This document shows, one piece after another, positions 1 to 11,515 of a stretch of 64,000 bases of DNA; the first letter of the stretch is position 1, and each line of letters opens with the position of its first letter. The notes under the pieces are model-generated. The model had not been told where the DNA came from. It searched no databases and worked only from the letters and a program-made list of their open reading frames with translations. The DNA lies in NCBI GenBank assembly GCA_019671005.1, contig CM033744.1, forward strand, positions 14,810,128 to 14,874,127, read 5' to 3'. Source of the stretch: Hibiscus mutabilis (lineage: Eukaryota > Streptophyta > Magnoliopsida > Malvales > Malvaceae). The position numbers were made by a program, and so were the translations under genes.

Positions 1-1594
1 GTTAGGACCTAAGTCCTAACCCTATTGTAAACTACACTCACAATACTCCAAGCTAGCTAGTCTCGCAAGACTATCCCATTTTTCTTGTCTCTTGAATGCT
101 CGACTTTAGAACCTTCTCCAAAGTCCTCTCTTTGCTCTAATAAATCACATAGATAAGACAATGTCAAAACATATAATCAAAAAATCATTCAACATAACAA
201 CAAGGTTAATACATCACATGTACAAGACCAATAACATCTAAACTGTTGCTACCAGGCAGCAGGTGCACTGCTTACTTAAATGTGCATAACTTTCATTCCG
301 TACGTCAGAATTTCAATTGATTTACACCCTTGGAAAGCTAACTTAATTTTGTTTCTAACCATATAGGCCTTGCATTTTATTTGTTTTCCAATTAATACAG
401 TTTTTAGCTTAAAGATAGAGTAATTTACATCACTAGACAGTTTGTACTGTCCCTAGTGTTTCTTCTCTACAATTCATTCTACAATCCAAAATTCAGTTAT
501 GTTTTCTCCTAATGAATTTAGACATGTTAAGGCATTGTCCATAAAATTTTCAGCCTTAAATTCCCTATATACAATTTATGGTGATTTTTCAAAGTTACTG
601 CCCATAACAGAGTATTCTGGGCAGATTACACTAGTTTGAGTTTCTAGCTTCATTGCTCACTTAGCGGATACTTCTAACATCTTAATTCAACTTATATACA
701 TACTCATATAAGTCTAGATCAGTTATAATTCACCTATCAACTCACCATCCACACAAACAAGCCACGATTCTTATAAATCAGTTCTAAATTGCTTTCTCAT
801 GTGACCTAAGCAGTCCAAATTCATTCATGTATCCAAATATATACTCTGGCAATCCAATAATAGATTCATATATCATTCAATTGCATCCAACATCAGGTTT
901 TTCCTACCTAATCGAAACAGTCCAGCAAGGTTTCCAAAATTGCAAAACAGAGCAGATTATGATATCATCATAATCGAGCAATTCTAAAGATATTCATAGA
1001 AATATTAACACTCTTAGCTAGATTTGATTCATAGAATTCTTCAATCCTCTATTCATAAGACTTGATTATAACATTTAGAAAATTTGAAGAGAATACTCAT
1101 CTTCCCCTTGGATTGGACGAATGAAGATTAAAATGGTTCTATGTAGAATAACGTTTCTAACTCCTAAGATGACCAGCTTTCTCTCATTCCTTTCTATTTC
1201 AAATTTTCGTTCTCTTTGCTAAGGGAGGAAGAAGAAGCCAAGATCAATGTTTCATTCTCTTTCCTCCTCACCGAACCCCCTTACACATGCCTCATTCTTC
1301 AATTGCCAGCTCAACTAAATCCTTGGCTTAATCTCTCCTTTGCATGCAACTCATAAGTTTGCATGAGTTTTCAGTTTAGTCATCAAGGAATTAGATACTA
1401 AATTTTCCTTAATCAAATTTTGGTCCCCTACATTTCTAGGATCTCATTTTACATTTAATTCATTTTAGTCCTAATTATAAATATAAATATATATATATAT
1501 ATATATATTAGTTATCGAATTTATTTATTTTAAAACAACTTCTTAAAAATCAAAAGTGGTATCATTCTTCTATACCTAGTTTTGGGATGTTACA
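1..1594 (-). repeat. 3' LTR of the Tekay-like element, partial
   Basis: On the minus strand this begins TGTAACATCCC at 1594 and runs off the window at 1. It matches 7087-8661 base for base at the outset (the first 60 bases are identical) and then with scattered C/T and A/G differences. It covers the U3-side 1.6 kb of a 3.48-kb LTR. The right copy has only a short TA stretch where this copy has an AT microsatellite. Confidence 0.93.
1486..1509. repeat. AT dinucleotide microsatellite in LTR
   Basis: A run of AT dinucleotides of about 22 bases. The matching site of the other LTR (about 8563-8576) has only a short TATATA, so the run expanded after the two LTRs separated or contracted in the other copy. 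Confidence 0.85.
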
Positions 1595-2668
1595 ATTCTC
1601 CCCCCTTAAAATAAATTTTCCCTCGAATTTACCTAAATCGAATAGGTGAGGATATTGCTTCCTCATTGTAGTCTCAGGTTCCCAAGTTGCGTCTTCCATT
1701 TTATGATTCATCCATAACTCTTTCACCAAGGAAACATTCTTGTTTCGAAGTCTTCTAACTTCTTTGTCAAGTATTCGTATTGGCTCTTCTTCATATGATA
1801 GGTTGGGATTTAACTTAACTTCTTTAGGTTCAAGGACATGGGATGAGTCAGACCTATATGTTCGGAGCATAGACACGCGAAAGACATTATGAATCTTTTC
1901 AAATTCACTGGGAAGAGCTAATCGATAGGCCACTGGCCCTATCCTTTCAATGATTTCAAACGGACCAATGAATCGGGGACTAAGTTTCCCTTTTCTTCCA
2001 AAACGAAAGACCTTCTTCCAAGGGGACATTTGAGGAAGACTTTGTCTCCAACATTGTATTGGATGTCTCTCCTTTTCAAGTCTGGATATGCTTTCTGTCT
2101 ATCAAAGGCTTGCTTCAATCGATCATGTATGATTTGAACTTGTTCCTCGATTTCTCTAAGTAATTGAGGTCCCAAAACCTTGTTTTCTCCCAATTTAGAC
2201 CAACATAAGGGAGTTCTACATTTCCTTCTGTATAGAGCTTCGAAGGGAGCCATCTGGATAGATGTCTTCAAGTACGTAGCCATCTACTAGGGGTAGAGAT
2301 TTCTCCCAGTTCTTTCCGAAGTCTATAACACAAGCACATAGCATGTCTTCAAGTACTTGGATGATTCTTTCAAATTGTCCATATGATTGAGGATAAAAGG
2401 TTGTACTAAGGTGCACTTTAGTTCCAAGGGCTTTTTGCAAAGAATTTCAGAATCGAGAAGCAAATCTGGGGTCTTGATCGGAGATTATAGCTGTAGGTAC
2501 ACTGTGTAATCGAATTACTTTACGAATGTATAGCTCGGCTAAGATTTCCAAGATCATGCTCATTCGAACAGGGATGAAATAAGTAGACTTTGTGAATCTA
2601 TCAACAACCCACACATCATTGTTCTTTCTTGGAGGGGAAGGAGGACCAGTAACGAAGTCCATTGTCAT
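1562..2668 (-). pseudogene. Integrase core and C-terminal chromodomain, broken
   Basis: C-terminal pol: the integrase inserts cDNA, and in this lineage the chromodomain is thought to steer insertion to marked chromatin. Reading minus from 2668, the core keeps the first catalytic Asp (VVDRFTKSTYF), the second (SDQDPRF) and the Glu region (GQFERIIQ, usually GQSER). The C-terminal part has GPFEIIERIGPVAYRLALP, followed by a chromodomain with EEEPIRILDKEV and LVKELWMNHKMEDATWEPE. Breaks: a Trp-to-stop change near 2447 (after DPRFASRF) and frameshifts near 2285 and 2030, so the sequence lies in three or four frames. The last frame reads through the PPT into the LTR and stops at 1562. Clear family match; non-functional as it stands. 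Confidence 0.9.
1595..1607 (-). other. Polypurine tract (PPT)
   Basis: The minus strand reads AAGGGGGGAGAAT directly before the LTR start TGTAACA. A purine run abutting the 3' LTR is the expected second-strand primer site and fixes the element's orientation. Confidence 0.85.
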
Positions 2669-2743
2669 CTGATCCCATTTCCACTAAGGGAATTTGATTG
2701 GTTGGAGCAATCCAGTGGGGACTTGATGCTCGACTTTGACCCT

Positions 2744-3121
2744 CTAACAAGTTAAGCACTTTGAAACAAAGTCTATGATAGCCGATTTCATGCTTGGCCA
2801 CCAGTACAGTGGCTTTAGGTCCTTGTACATCTTAACCGATCCAGGGTGAATCGAGAAAGAGCTTTGGTGAGCATCTTGTAATATCTTGTGTCTTAGTTCT
2901 TCGTTGTTAGGAACACATACTCTATCTTTGAAATAGAGGAGTCCATTCGACTTGAGGGAGAAGTCAGAATTAGACTCAGAGTCTAGATTGGACATGATCT
3001 TCTGAAGATCTGGATCAATTTGTTGGAGTTCTTTGATTCTCAAGATTAGAGTAGATTGAACTTGAAGTTCAGACAAGAATTTTCGTCCTTTGGATAAACG
3101 AAAATGAGCATTGATAGCCAA
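2744..3121 (-). pseudogene. Integrase N-terminal zinc-binding domain, fragment
   Basis: 125 residues on the minus strand between RNase H and the integrase core. The HHCC zinc-binding pattern is visible near the C-terminus: His in DAHQSS, His in SIHPG, then KCLTC, with the usual WWPSMK between. The upstream part (AINAHFRLSKGRKF) is the linker from RNase H and contains no catalytic motif. A break separates this frame from the core at 2668. Confidence 0.88.
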
Positions 3122-3192
3122 GAAAGCTATAAACGAATGGAAAAGATCATTAAGGAAGATTTTTGAATAGTTACTTGTAAGTCAAGAAAGGT

Positions 3193-3727
3193 CTAAATCG
3201 AAATGTTCCTTTGATGAATTATTCTAGGATTTAGATTTAAGGGTTTACCCGAGTATGGTCTGCGACTAAGGGCATCAACAACCACATTTGTTTTCCCTGC
3301 ATGGTGGTCGATAACCAAATTGTAATCTTTAAGTAACTCTAGCCATCTTTTTTGCCTCAAGTTCAAGTCTTTCTGAGTTAGGAGGTATTTGAGATTCTTG
3401 TGGTCTATGAACAAGTTGCATTTCTCCCCGTACAAGTAATGTCTCTAGACTTTGAGTGCAAACACGATAGCTGCCAATTCTAGATTGTGTGTAGGGTTAC
3501 CACGTTTCCATCATGCATTAGGACACATCCTAGTCCCAAATGAGATGCATCACTGTAAACAGTGTACTCCTTGCCAGATATTGGTTGGATGAGAACGAAA
3601 CATGAGTCAGGGCTTGTTTAAGCTGATCGAAGCATCATTGGTGGTTCTTCGACCAAACAAAGGGTGTATCTTTGCAAGTTAGCTTAGTCAAACTTGCGGC
3701 AATGGATGAGAATCCCTTGACAAAACG
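3193..3727 (-). pseudogene. Ty3-type RNase H, frameshifted
   Basis: RNase H degrades the RNA strand of the RNA/DNA hybrid. The clean frame (3435-3193) shows IDHKNLKYLLTQ, LNLRQKRWLELLKDYN and HHAGKTNVVVDALSRR, matching the conserved DHKSLKYL / RQRRWLEL / DALSR blocks of chromoviral RNase H. The N-terminal half (about 3727-3436, with remnants of the DASHLGLG block) is present in other frames with stops. It lies directly downstream of RT, as expected for Ty3/gypsy pol. Confidence 0.85.
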
Positions 3728-4341
3728 TCAATAATACCCAGCTAAATCGAGAAGGCTTCTGACCTCACCAACATTCCTTGAAGGACTCCAATCCAGGATA
3801 GATTGAATTTTCCTTGGATCTACTTTAATACCTTCTGCCGAGATGACATGGCCAAGGAATGACACTTTCGATAGCCAAAATTTGCATTTAGAGAACTTTG
3901 CAAACAATTGACGTTCTCGGAGAGTTTGCAATACAATTCGAAGTTGTTTAGAATGTTCTTCCTTATTCCGAGAATACACTAGAATGTCATCAATGAGACG
4001 AATACGAACTTGTCAAGATAGGGCTTGAATACACGGTTCATGAGATCCATGAAAGCAGTCGGAGCATTCGTTAACCCGAATGACATTAGAAGGAATTCAA
4101 AATGGCCATATCGAGTACGGAAGGCTATCCTGGGTACATCTTCTTCTATTACCCTTATTTGGTAGTATCCCGATCGTAGATCGATCATTGAGAATATTGT
4201 ATCATCTTTGAGTTGATCAAAAAGATCTTCAATCCTTGGGAGAGGATATCGATTCTTGATAGTAAGCTTGTTCAATTGTCTGTAGTCAATATAGAGTCTC
4301 ATAGTCCCATCTTTCTTCTTCACGAACAAGACTGGAGCACC
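3728..4341 (-). pseudogene. Reverse transcriptase, palm region, frameshifted
   Basis: Minus strand. Conserved blocks in order: FVKKKDGTMRLYIDYRQLNK, NRYPLPRIEDLFDQL, motif A FSMIDLRSGYYQI, YGHFEFLLMSFGLTNAPTAF, then the FIDD active site followed by ILVYSRNKEEHSK. The FIDD block is split by a one-base loss near 4000, so the upper frame ends at 3979 and the lower begins there. The lower frame continues through FLGHVISAEGIKVDP to the connection domain. Motif A Asp and both FIDD Asp codons are still present in the DNA, in different frames. Confidence 0.9.
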
Positions 4342-4782
4342 CTAGGGAGACGAGCTAGGCCTAATTAAACCCTTGTCTTGTAGTTCTTGGAGTTGCTTCT
4401 TGATTTCCTTCAACTCAACAAGTGCTATTCGATAAGGTGTGATGGACTCCAGAGTTGTTCCAGGTTGGACATCGATCCCGAACTCTACTTCTCTGGTTAG
4501 AGGGACACCGAGGAGTTCCTCAGAAAAAACATCGAGATATTCAGATACAATAGGCACAATAGGTAAGCCGAATTCAAGTTCATCTTGTAAGACCATAGTA
4601 GCAAAGATTGAGGTCAATTTCTTGTCAATTAGAAGAATTGATTCCTTTCCTAAACCTCTGAGGTAAAGTCTCCTATTTAGGCAATCTACCCAGGCTTCAT
4701 GCTTGCTTAACCAATCTAGTCTCAATACTAGATCAAACTCACAAGTTGGTAGTACATATAGATTAACAAGAAAAGGGTACAT
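4342..4782 (-). pseudogene. Protease C-terminus and RT N-terminus
   Basis: 146 residues, minus strand. The first part (EFDLVLRLDWLSKHEAWVDC) matches the block that follows the aspartic protease active site (usually DVILGMDWL). The active-site DSG/DTG segment itself lies in the deleted part. From about residue 78 the RT N-terminus begins (EYLDVFSEELLGVP, PYRIALVELKEIKKQL, LIRPSSSP). It ends at an in-frame TAG where relatives have Trp (SPWGAP), immediately before the palm fragment. Confidence 0.87.
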
Positions 4783-4903
4783 TTCGAATGAATAGGGGAC
4801 GGTTTCTACAGATAAAACTTATGTTTGTAATTCCCCCTATAGGGTTCGAAACTACAAGGCTTTGTTTTACAATGTCATGCTTTAAGTTCAACTTTACAAT
4901 CAA

Positions 4904-5028
4904 GGTTGAGCTTGCGCTCTAGGTTCAGCTTGTTGCTGTGGAGGATTTTGCTCCATCCTCACACTATCTCCTTCATTCGAGGAGCCTACGGGACTTTTAT
5001 CATCCCGACCAAGCTGTGTTTCTAACAT
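4904..5028 (-). pseudogene. gag N-terminal remnant
   Basis: A minus-strand ATG at 5028 opens a 41-codon frame (MLETQLGRDDKSPVGSSNEG...) rich in Gln, Glu and Pro, ending at TGA near 4904. It sits about 140 bases downstream of the PBS, where gag normally starts, and resembles the disordered head of chromoviral gag. The capsid, zinc knuckle and protease active site that should follow are absent: the next recognisable residues are protease C-terminus at 4782. The identification rests on position and composition. Confidence 0.6.
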
Positions 5029-5165
5029 TCTACGTTCAAATAAAACAATTAGGAATTCAGTTTAGTTAAGCAACGACACAAACTATACAATACAAGACTC
5101 CTAGGTGGCACAAGTATCCTATATGATGCAAAAGAGCCTGGTTTAGTCCTAGAACTGACAAAAAA

Positions 5166-5177
5166 GCTCTGATACCA
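5166..5177 (-). other. Primer binding site, tRNA-Met type
   Basis: The minus strand reads TGGTATCAGAGC, the standard complement of the plant initiator tRNA-Met 3' end, five bases inside the 5' LTR boundary at 5183. This fixes the LTR end and the minus orientation. Confidence 0.92.
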
Positions 5178-5182
5178 ATAAA

Positions 5183-8100
5183 TGTAACACCCCTACCCCG
5201 GGTTGGTAGCAAACCGATTTGAGAGCATTACCGAGTACATTACAAGCAAAAACAAGGCTAACTCATCCCTATTAGATGATTTACTAACTAGCAAGCCACC
5301 AAACTTTTATAACTTAACATGTAAGCAATCTCAATTGCAAGACATTATAGGTTAACAATTAATTCAATTAACAGATCATACAATCACATTCAAATAACCT
5401 AAGAGCAAACATGCTTCCATTTTCATTTCATAGTTCCTTAGATTGATACATATAACATAACATACTAAACATGAACAATTGCACATACGTTGATTCCATG
5501 CAAGCCAAATGCCAAGCCTTACCAATCGGCATTTACAATTCCAACTTACAAGATCACATGCAAGACATTCGAATGTTCACACAAGACTATCTTATTTCAC
5601 AAGCTATTCGAATGGTACAAGGCTATATCAATTTCTTTGAACATTCAATATATACATATCAATATGCGCAGCAACATATTTCATTACATAGGATTTGAGT
5701 TCATTACTTGATTTACAATAACAACCAAGATCATAACATGATAAGCCCATTCAAAACAACCTATATATATACAAGTTCAAGTATCCAAAATGCATGCACA
5801 AGTCATTATATACAAACTAAGTGCCACCAACTAGGGGAGTACAAAACAAGTATGAACCATACTTTAGTTATGCTTATGTCTTGCTTCGAGCTCAAGAAAT
5901 CAGGCTTCAGGATCAAGCAACGATCAAATCCTTTATCTTGTGGTTAGGAAGAATGACAACAGGAGTGATAAGTAAAAGAATGTACTTAGTGAGGTAGTAA
6001 CTAATTCTAACCAATTAATAAGACATGTATCTATTAGCTAAGTTTGAACCTAGTCAAGGTTGGAATCATTCGAATTCAAGCTTTACTAAGACTTCATTTC
6101 AAGTCAAATAACATACTCAAGCAATATACACATTTCAATTCAAGTCAAGTACATATCCAAGCAATATACATACATCTCAAGTCAAGTAACAATTAGTTCA
6201 AGTTTACATATTTGTCATTTTAAGAATACATATCAAGTAGTGCAAGTAGCAAGTTTACATGTCAAGTAATTCAAGTAGCAAGTTTGCATGTCAAGAAATT
6301 CAAGTAACAAATAGTTCAAGACAAGTATTTAAACAATTCATACTTATTAGCTCGTTTATATTCTTTTGAAACAATCCTTGGTTTATAGTTTGACTAGGTA
6401 ATCAAGTCTCCAACCAACTGTCGCCACAAGATGTACCGTAGTACTGGTCAACCCTCCTACTGGCGCCAAAGACCACATTGTACCCTTCGTCTGTCGCCAA
6501 TTAGGTGCCTTAGCCCTGGACCATAGTCCACCCTTACACAATGAGCTCTAGACTCTAAGGCATGCCCTTATACCTATTCAACTAGCAACCAATGTTGTTT
6601 GATTACACTTTATTTATTCAAGGATTTCAAGCTTTCCAAGTTCATGAATCAATTCAAGCAAGCTATAGCAACATTATGCTTTAGCCCTTAGGCCAATTGA
6701 GCCATAGCTCATCATTTTGCAATTAACTTGATATTCAAGTAAACATTTAACATATGCCATCTTAGGCATCAAGCAAGATTTTTATTTCATGTTATCAAGT
6801 ACTTTTATCATAGAAATCCATACAAGCAAGCATTCGACGGTTCACAGCCAAGGCATCAAGAATCAAGCATTTACACCATAGAGCACTATCAAGCAAGCAT
6901 TATAATAAATCATATCCAAGGCATGGAATTTGTTTTCACTTTTCTTTCTAATTAATTTATCAATTTGCATGCTATTACTTACTCACAATTTTAGTTTAGT
7001 TCAATCTTCCCTTTTATTCATATTCAAGTTAAATTAAGATCATTAAAATGGCATATCAATGGCAAGAAGATAGTCATGCAAATTTGGTTAGGACCTAAGT
7101 CCTAACCCTATTGTAAACTACACTCACAATACTCCAAGCTAGCTAGTATTGCAAGACTATCCCCTTTTTCTTGTCCCTTGAATGCTCGACTTTAGATCTT
7201 TCTCCAAAGTCCTCTCTTTGCTCTAATAAATCACATAGATAGGACAAGGTCAAAACATGTAATCACAAAAACATTCAACATAGCAACAAGGTTAATACAT
7301 CACATAAACAAGACCAATAACATCTAAATTGTTGCTACCAGACAACAGGTGCACTGCTTACTTAAACATGCATAACTTTCATTTTGTACGTCAGAATTTC
7401 AATTGGTTTACACCGTTGGAAAGCTAACTTAATTGTATTTCGAACCATATAGGCCTTGCACTTTAGTTGTTTTCCAATTAATACAGTTTTTAGCTTAAAG
7501 ACAGGGTAATTTATATCACTAGACAGTTTGCACTGTCCCTAGTGTTTCTTCCCTACAATTCATTCTACAATCCAGAATTCAGTTCTGTTTTCTCCTAATG
7601 AATTTAGACATGTTAAGTCGTTGTCAATAAAATTTTCAGCCTTAAATTCCCTTTTTACAATTTATGGTGATTTTTCAAAGTTACTGCCCAGAATAGAGTA
7701 TTCTGGGCAGATAACACTAGTTTGACTTTCTAGCTTCATTACTCACTTAGATGATACTTCTAACATGTTAATTAAACTTATATACATACTCATAAAAGTA
7801 TAGATCAGTTCTAATTCACCTATCAACTCACCATCCACACAAACAAACCATGGTTGTTATAAACCAGTTCTAAATTGCTTTCTCATGTGACCTAAGCAGA
7901 CCAATTTCATTCATGTATCCAAATATATACTCTAAAAATCCTATAATAGATTCATATATCATTAAATTGCATCCAACATCAGGTTTTTCCTACCTAATCG
8001 AAACAATCCAGCAAGGTTTCCAAAATTCCAAAACAGAGCAGATTATGTGATCATCATAATCGAGCAATTCTAAAGATATTCATGGAAATATTAACACTCT

Positions 8101-8661
8101 TAGCTAGATTTGATTCATAGAATTCTTCAATCATCTATTCATAAGACTTGATTATAACATTTAGAAAATTTGAAGAGAATACTCACCTTCCCCTTGGATT
8201 GGACGAATGAAGATTAAACTAGTTCAATATAGAATAACGTTTGTAACTCCTAAGATGACCAGCTTCCTCTCATTCCTTTCTATTTCAAATTTTCGTTCTC
8301 TTTGCTAAGGGAGGAAGAAGAAGCTAAGATCAATGTTTATTCTCTTTCCTCCTCACCGAACCCCCTTACACATGCCTCATTCTTCAATTGCCAACTCAAC
8401 TAAATCCTTGGCTTAATCTCTCCTTTGCATACAACTCATAAGTTTGCATGAGTTTTCAGTTTAGTCATCAAGGAATTAGATACTAAATTTTCCTTAATCA
8501 AAATTTGGTCCCCTACACTTCTAGCATCACATTTTACATTTCATTCATTTTAGTCCTAATTATAATTATATATATTAATTATCAAAATTATTTATTTTAA
8601 AACAACTTCTTAAAAATCAAAATTGGTATCAGTCTTCTAGACCTAGTTTTGGGATGTTACA
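5183..8661 (-). repeat. 5' LTR of the Tekay-like element (3479 bp)
   Basis: On the minus strand it starts TGTAACATCCC at 8661 and ends GGGTAGGGGTGTTACA at 5183, giving TG...CA ends. The U3-side 1.57 kb is matched by 1-1594. There is no coding capacity; short frames inside it are AT-rich chance openings. Around 6120-6320 are loose repeats of CAAGTCAAGTA/CAAGTAGCAAG. It was inserted in satellite (TTTACTCGG follows at 8662). Confidence 0.93.
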
Positions 8662-9231
8662 TTTACTCGGTTAAAATTTCAACGGGTCCATTATAAAGCC
8701 AATTTAAACATGCACGCCTTAAGCCCAGCAAAATGACGACAAAATAAGATTAAGTCAAATTTTATAAATTAAAATATTTGACTATGGGCTAGGGAATATG
8801 ATTACATAGCTTAACCTCATTTTCAAAAATTTTACTCGGTTAAAATTCTAACGGGTCGACTATAAGCCCATTTAGACATGCACGTCTTAAAACCCAACAA
8901 AACGGCCGAAAAATAAGATTCAATCACATTTTAAGACTTAAAATATTTAGTTATGGGCTTTTGAACATGATTATTTAGCTTAACCTCATTTTCAAAAAAA
9001 TTTACTCGGTTAAAATTCCAACGAGTCCACTATAAGCCCATTTAGACATACATGCCTTAAACCCAGCCAAATGATCCCAAAAGAAGATTAAATCAAATTT
9101 CATGTGTTAAAATATTTGATTATGGGCTTTTGAATATGATGATATAGCTTATCCTCAATTTCAGAAAGTTTTACTCGGTTAAAATTCCAACGAGTCCACT
9201 GTAAAGCCCCTTTAAAAATGCACATGCATGC
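8662..9231 (+). repeat. 169-bp satellite, block 1 (about 3.4 monomers)
   Basis: Starts of the TTACTCGGTTAAAATT landmark fall at 8663, 8832, 9002 and 9171, so the period is 169-170 bp. The sequence matches the main array at 29072-40008 in the same orientation. It is cut on the left by the LTR at 8661 and stops at GCATGCC, where the filler begins. Confidence 0.93.
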
Positions 9232-9254
9232 CTTCATTACTCACTTAGATGATA
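9232..9254 (+). other. 23-bp filler copied from the nearby LTR
   Basis: These 23 bases, between the satellite and a truncated RT gene, are identical to 7734-7756 in the LTR 1.5 kb away and belong to neither flank. The final GATGATAG also overlaps the RT flank by a few bases of microhomology. This looks like templated insertion during end joining (inference). Confidence 0.7.
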
Positions 9255-9638
9255 GCCCAATCGAAGATCAATCTTAGAGAACACTGCTGCCCCCTTTAAT
9301 TGATCAAAGAGATCATCAATTCTTGGCAATGGATATTTATTCTTTATCGTCACTTTATTAAGTTGACGATAATCGATACACAATCTCATCGATACATCTT
9401 TCTTCTTTACAAATAATACATGTGCTTCCCATGGTGATATGCTTGGTCGTATAAAACCTCGATTCTGCAATTCTTGTAGCTGTGATTTGAGTTCTCGGAG
9501 TTCAGCAAGTGTCATGCGATATGGTGCCATTGATATGGGTGTTGTACCAGGTAACACATTAATTCCAATTTTTACCTCTCTATTTGGAGGTAGTCTCGGT
9601 AATTCTTTTGGGAATACATCTGGGAATTCCTGCACCAT
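9255..9638 (-). pseudogene. Reverse transcriptase N-terminal part, truncated
   Basis: Minus strand from 9638: MVQEFPDVFPKELPRLPPNR, PYRMTLAELRELKSQLQELQ, GFIRPSISPW, VLFVKKKDVSMRLCIDYRQL, NKYPLPRIDDLFDQLKGAAV, then motif A FSKIDLRLGYH. The gene stops there: motif B, the FIDD active site, RNase H and integrase are missing on this side. The four residues after GYH come from filler, ending in a stop at 9237. The reading frame is otherwise clean. Confidence 0.9.
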
Positions 9639-10110
9639 AGGTATATCTTATATTTTCACTCCCCGCTTCAAGGTATCAATTTCGGGAGTTGGATCTATTT
9701 CACAACCATCCATCAACATTTCATTCACAACAACAACCGAAATAACATCACTACGATGATTCGGCTTCAATCCCACGAATAATATTCATGATCCATCTGG
9801 TGCCTTTAAAGTTAATCTTTTTAATCGGCACTCCACCACAACATCATATGCAAATAACCAATCCATCCCCAATACTGTTTCGAACTCACAAAATGGAAAT
9901 TCCATAAGGTCAGTGGGGAAATTCACATTCTGAATTTTAATAGGACACTGACGGGAAATCCTCTTAACCTTAGCACCCTGGCCTAACGGATTGGTTGCTA
10001 CCACCTCACTTTTAATTAGTTCTACTGGATGTTTCTTTCTAGTATGATTCTCGAACTAATATATGAATGAGTGGAACCAAGATCAATTAGTGCAAAAATA
10101 GGTCTATTAA
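9639..10110 (-). pseudogene. Retropepsin-like aspartic protease
   Basis: Minus strand. Around 10105-10062 the frame reads FALIDLGSTHSYI; relatives have D(S/P)GSTHS, so the catalytic Asp is kept and the next residue is Leu. Downstream (10004-9786) comes IKIQNVNFPTDLMEFPF and FETVLGMDWLFAYDVVVEC, the usual second block before RT. The frame is broken between the two parts. In a live element this enzyme would cut the Gag-Pol polyprotein. Confidence 0.82.
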
Positions 10111-10261
10111 AGAGTTCAAGCATACCTGATATCACATCAAGATCATCTTTACTCTCTGTGGTCTTGATATTATATACACGAGCAGGAGCATTGCCTTTCA
10201 GATTTTATGCAACTTTCGATGCACCTTGATGGGAATTCCACCCTCGGTTCCCTTTATTTCT

Positions 10262-11328
10262 CTAAGAAGCAGCCACCGATTGATTCTCTTGTAATTCTAG
10301 ACATGCTCGTTTGAAATGACCCGGCTTCCCACATTGATAGCACACTGTCTCCGGTGCATACCAACATCGACCAGGATGTCTTCTTCCACAAGTCTTGCAT
10401 TCAGGTCTATTCCAAATTCCATCACCTTTACTTTCACTAGTTTTATTGTGGACTTGCTTGGATTTACCTGCAGAAGAATTCTTCTTTACGGATGACATTG
10501 ACCCAACTGATCCTTGCTGCTGAAAACCTTTACCCCGTTTAGACCAGGGTAAAACACTAGGGCCTCCAGGTTGCTTAATTGACTATGTTTTCTTCTCAGA
10601 AGCTTCTTCTTGTTCCACCCTTTCCATTCCTTTAGCTCGGTTAACCACCACTTGAAATTCAGACAAATCAAGAGAAACCAAGACTTTCATATGCTTCGGA
10701 TCTAGACCTCCCACAAATCTAGTAACTCTGTGCTTCTCAGTCGGAAGAAGTTATGTAGCAAACCAGCTAAGCTTATTAAACTCACATTCATACTCATATA
10801 CTGATATACTTGCTTGCTTCAGACTCAGAAATTGATTCCTCATATCCTCGATGAAAACATCTCCAATATACTTGTTCCGAAACTCTTGTAAAAAAACTCC
10901 CAAGTAACTTGTTCCCGAGGAATCTTAGCAGTAATGGTGGTCCACAAAATTCGAGAAGGTCCCATCAAAAGTGATGTTACACCTTCAAGTTTTCCTTGAT
11001 CATCACAACGGATAGTATCCAGCATGATTTTAATATCATTTAACCAGAAATCCGCAGACATCGGGTCAACATCAGAATCACCTTGAAATTTCGATGCCTT
11101 CAGCTTTCTCAACTCCCTTAGTACAAATATTGGTTTCGGTCTATTTAAGATATCATCTAATGCCTGCATGAGTAATGCACGATCCTAAACCGACATGTCT
11201 TGTTGTCCTTGTGCATGTGCCTAACCTTGGTATTGCTCTTGAGGTACATTCTGATTTACCTCGTTACTCCCACTCTGCATAGGAACCTCATGTTCAAAAG
11301 CATGCCTAGAACCCTGATGGTCCGACAT
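10262..11328 (-). pseudogene. gag with CCHC zinc knuckle, interrupted
   Basis: Minus strand. An ATG at 11328 opens MSDHQGSRHAFEHEVPM..., with in-frame TAG codons soon after. The capsid part (11169-10840) has RPKPIFVLRELRKLKASKFQ, ADFWLNDIKIML and EQVTWEFFYKSF, characteristic of plant chromoviral Gag (usually W...F...VTWEEF). A further capsid section follows in shifted frames (10840-10500), then GIWNRPECKTCGRRHPGRCW and the zinc knuckle CYQCGKPGHFKRAC at 10498-10262. The knuckle has all four Cys/His ligands. Gag forms the particle and binds element RNA. At least two stops and two frameshifts are present. Confidence 0.87.
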
Positions 11329-11498
11329 CTGAACAGAACACATTTTCAACAAATTTCTTAATATAGAGTAGAATTACTAATTATAGAGCATCAAAATATC
11401 TGCACATAATCATCAGTAATTATGACATCCTAGTGGCATGTATACAATTTCCACTCATTTTTAGACTCAATTTCTATCCAGAATCGACTAAACATGTA
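11329..11498 (-). other. Leader between PBS and gag
   Basis: 170 bases of AT-rich untranslated leader between the PBS and the gag ATG. I see no further motif. Confidence 0.6.
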
Positions 11499-11510
11499 GC
11501 TCTAATACCA
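11499..11510 (-). other. Primer binding site, one-base variant of tRNA-Met type
   Basis: The minus strand reads TGGTATTAGAGC, differing from TGGTATCAGAGC at one position, again five bases from the LTR end (11516). The change is a C-to-T transition, as expected from decay of methylated DNA. Confidence 0.85.
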
Positions 11511-11515
11511 ATTAA

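Larger units (their letters stand above)
1..8661 (-). mobile_element. Tekay-like Ty3/gypsy chromovirus, gag-deleted, 3' LTR cut by window edge
   Basis: Minus-strand LTR retrotransposon. In transcription order it has a 5' LTR (8661 to 5183), a tRNA-Met-type PBS (5177-5166), a gag remnant, a broken protease-RT-RNase H-integrase-chromodomain pol, a polypurine tract (1607-1595) and a 3' LTR (1594 to the window edge). The two LTR copies align from 1 and 7087 onward and differ by several per cent, mostly transitions, so this is an old insertion. The internal region is only about 3.6 kb because most of gag and the start of protease are missing. pol order with the integrase before a C-terminal chromodomain is typical of chromoviruses, and multi-kilobase LTRs fit the Tekay/Del lineage. 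Its right end abuts the satellite at 8662; the left flank and the target duplication lie outside the window. Stops and frameshifts make it non-autonomous. Confidence 0.9.
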
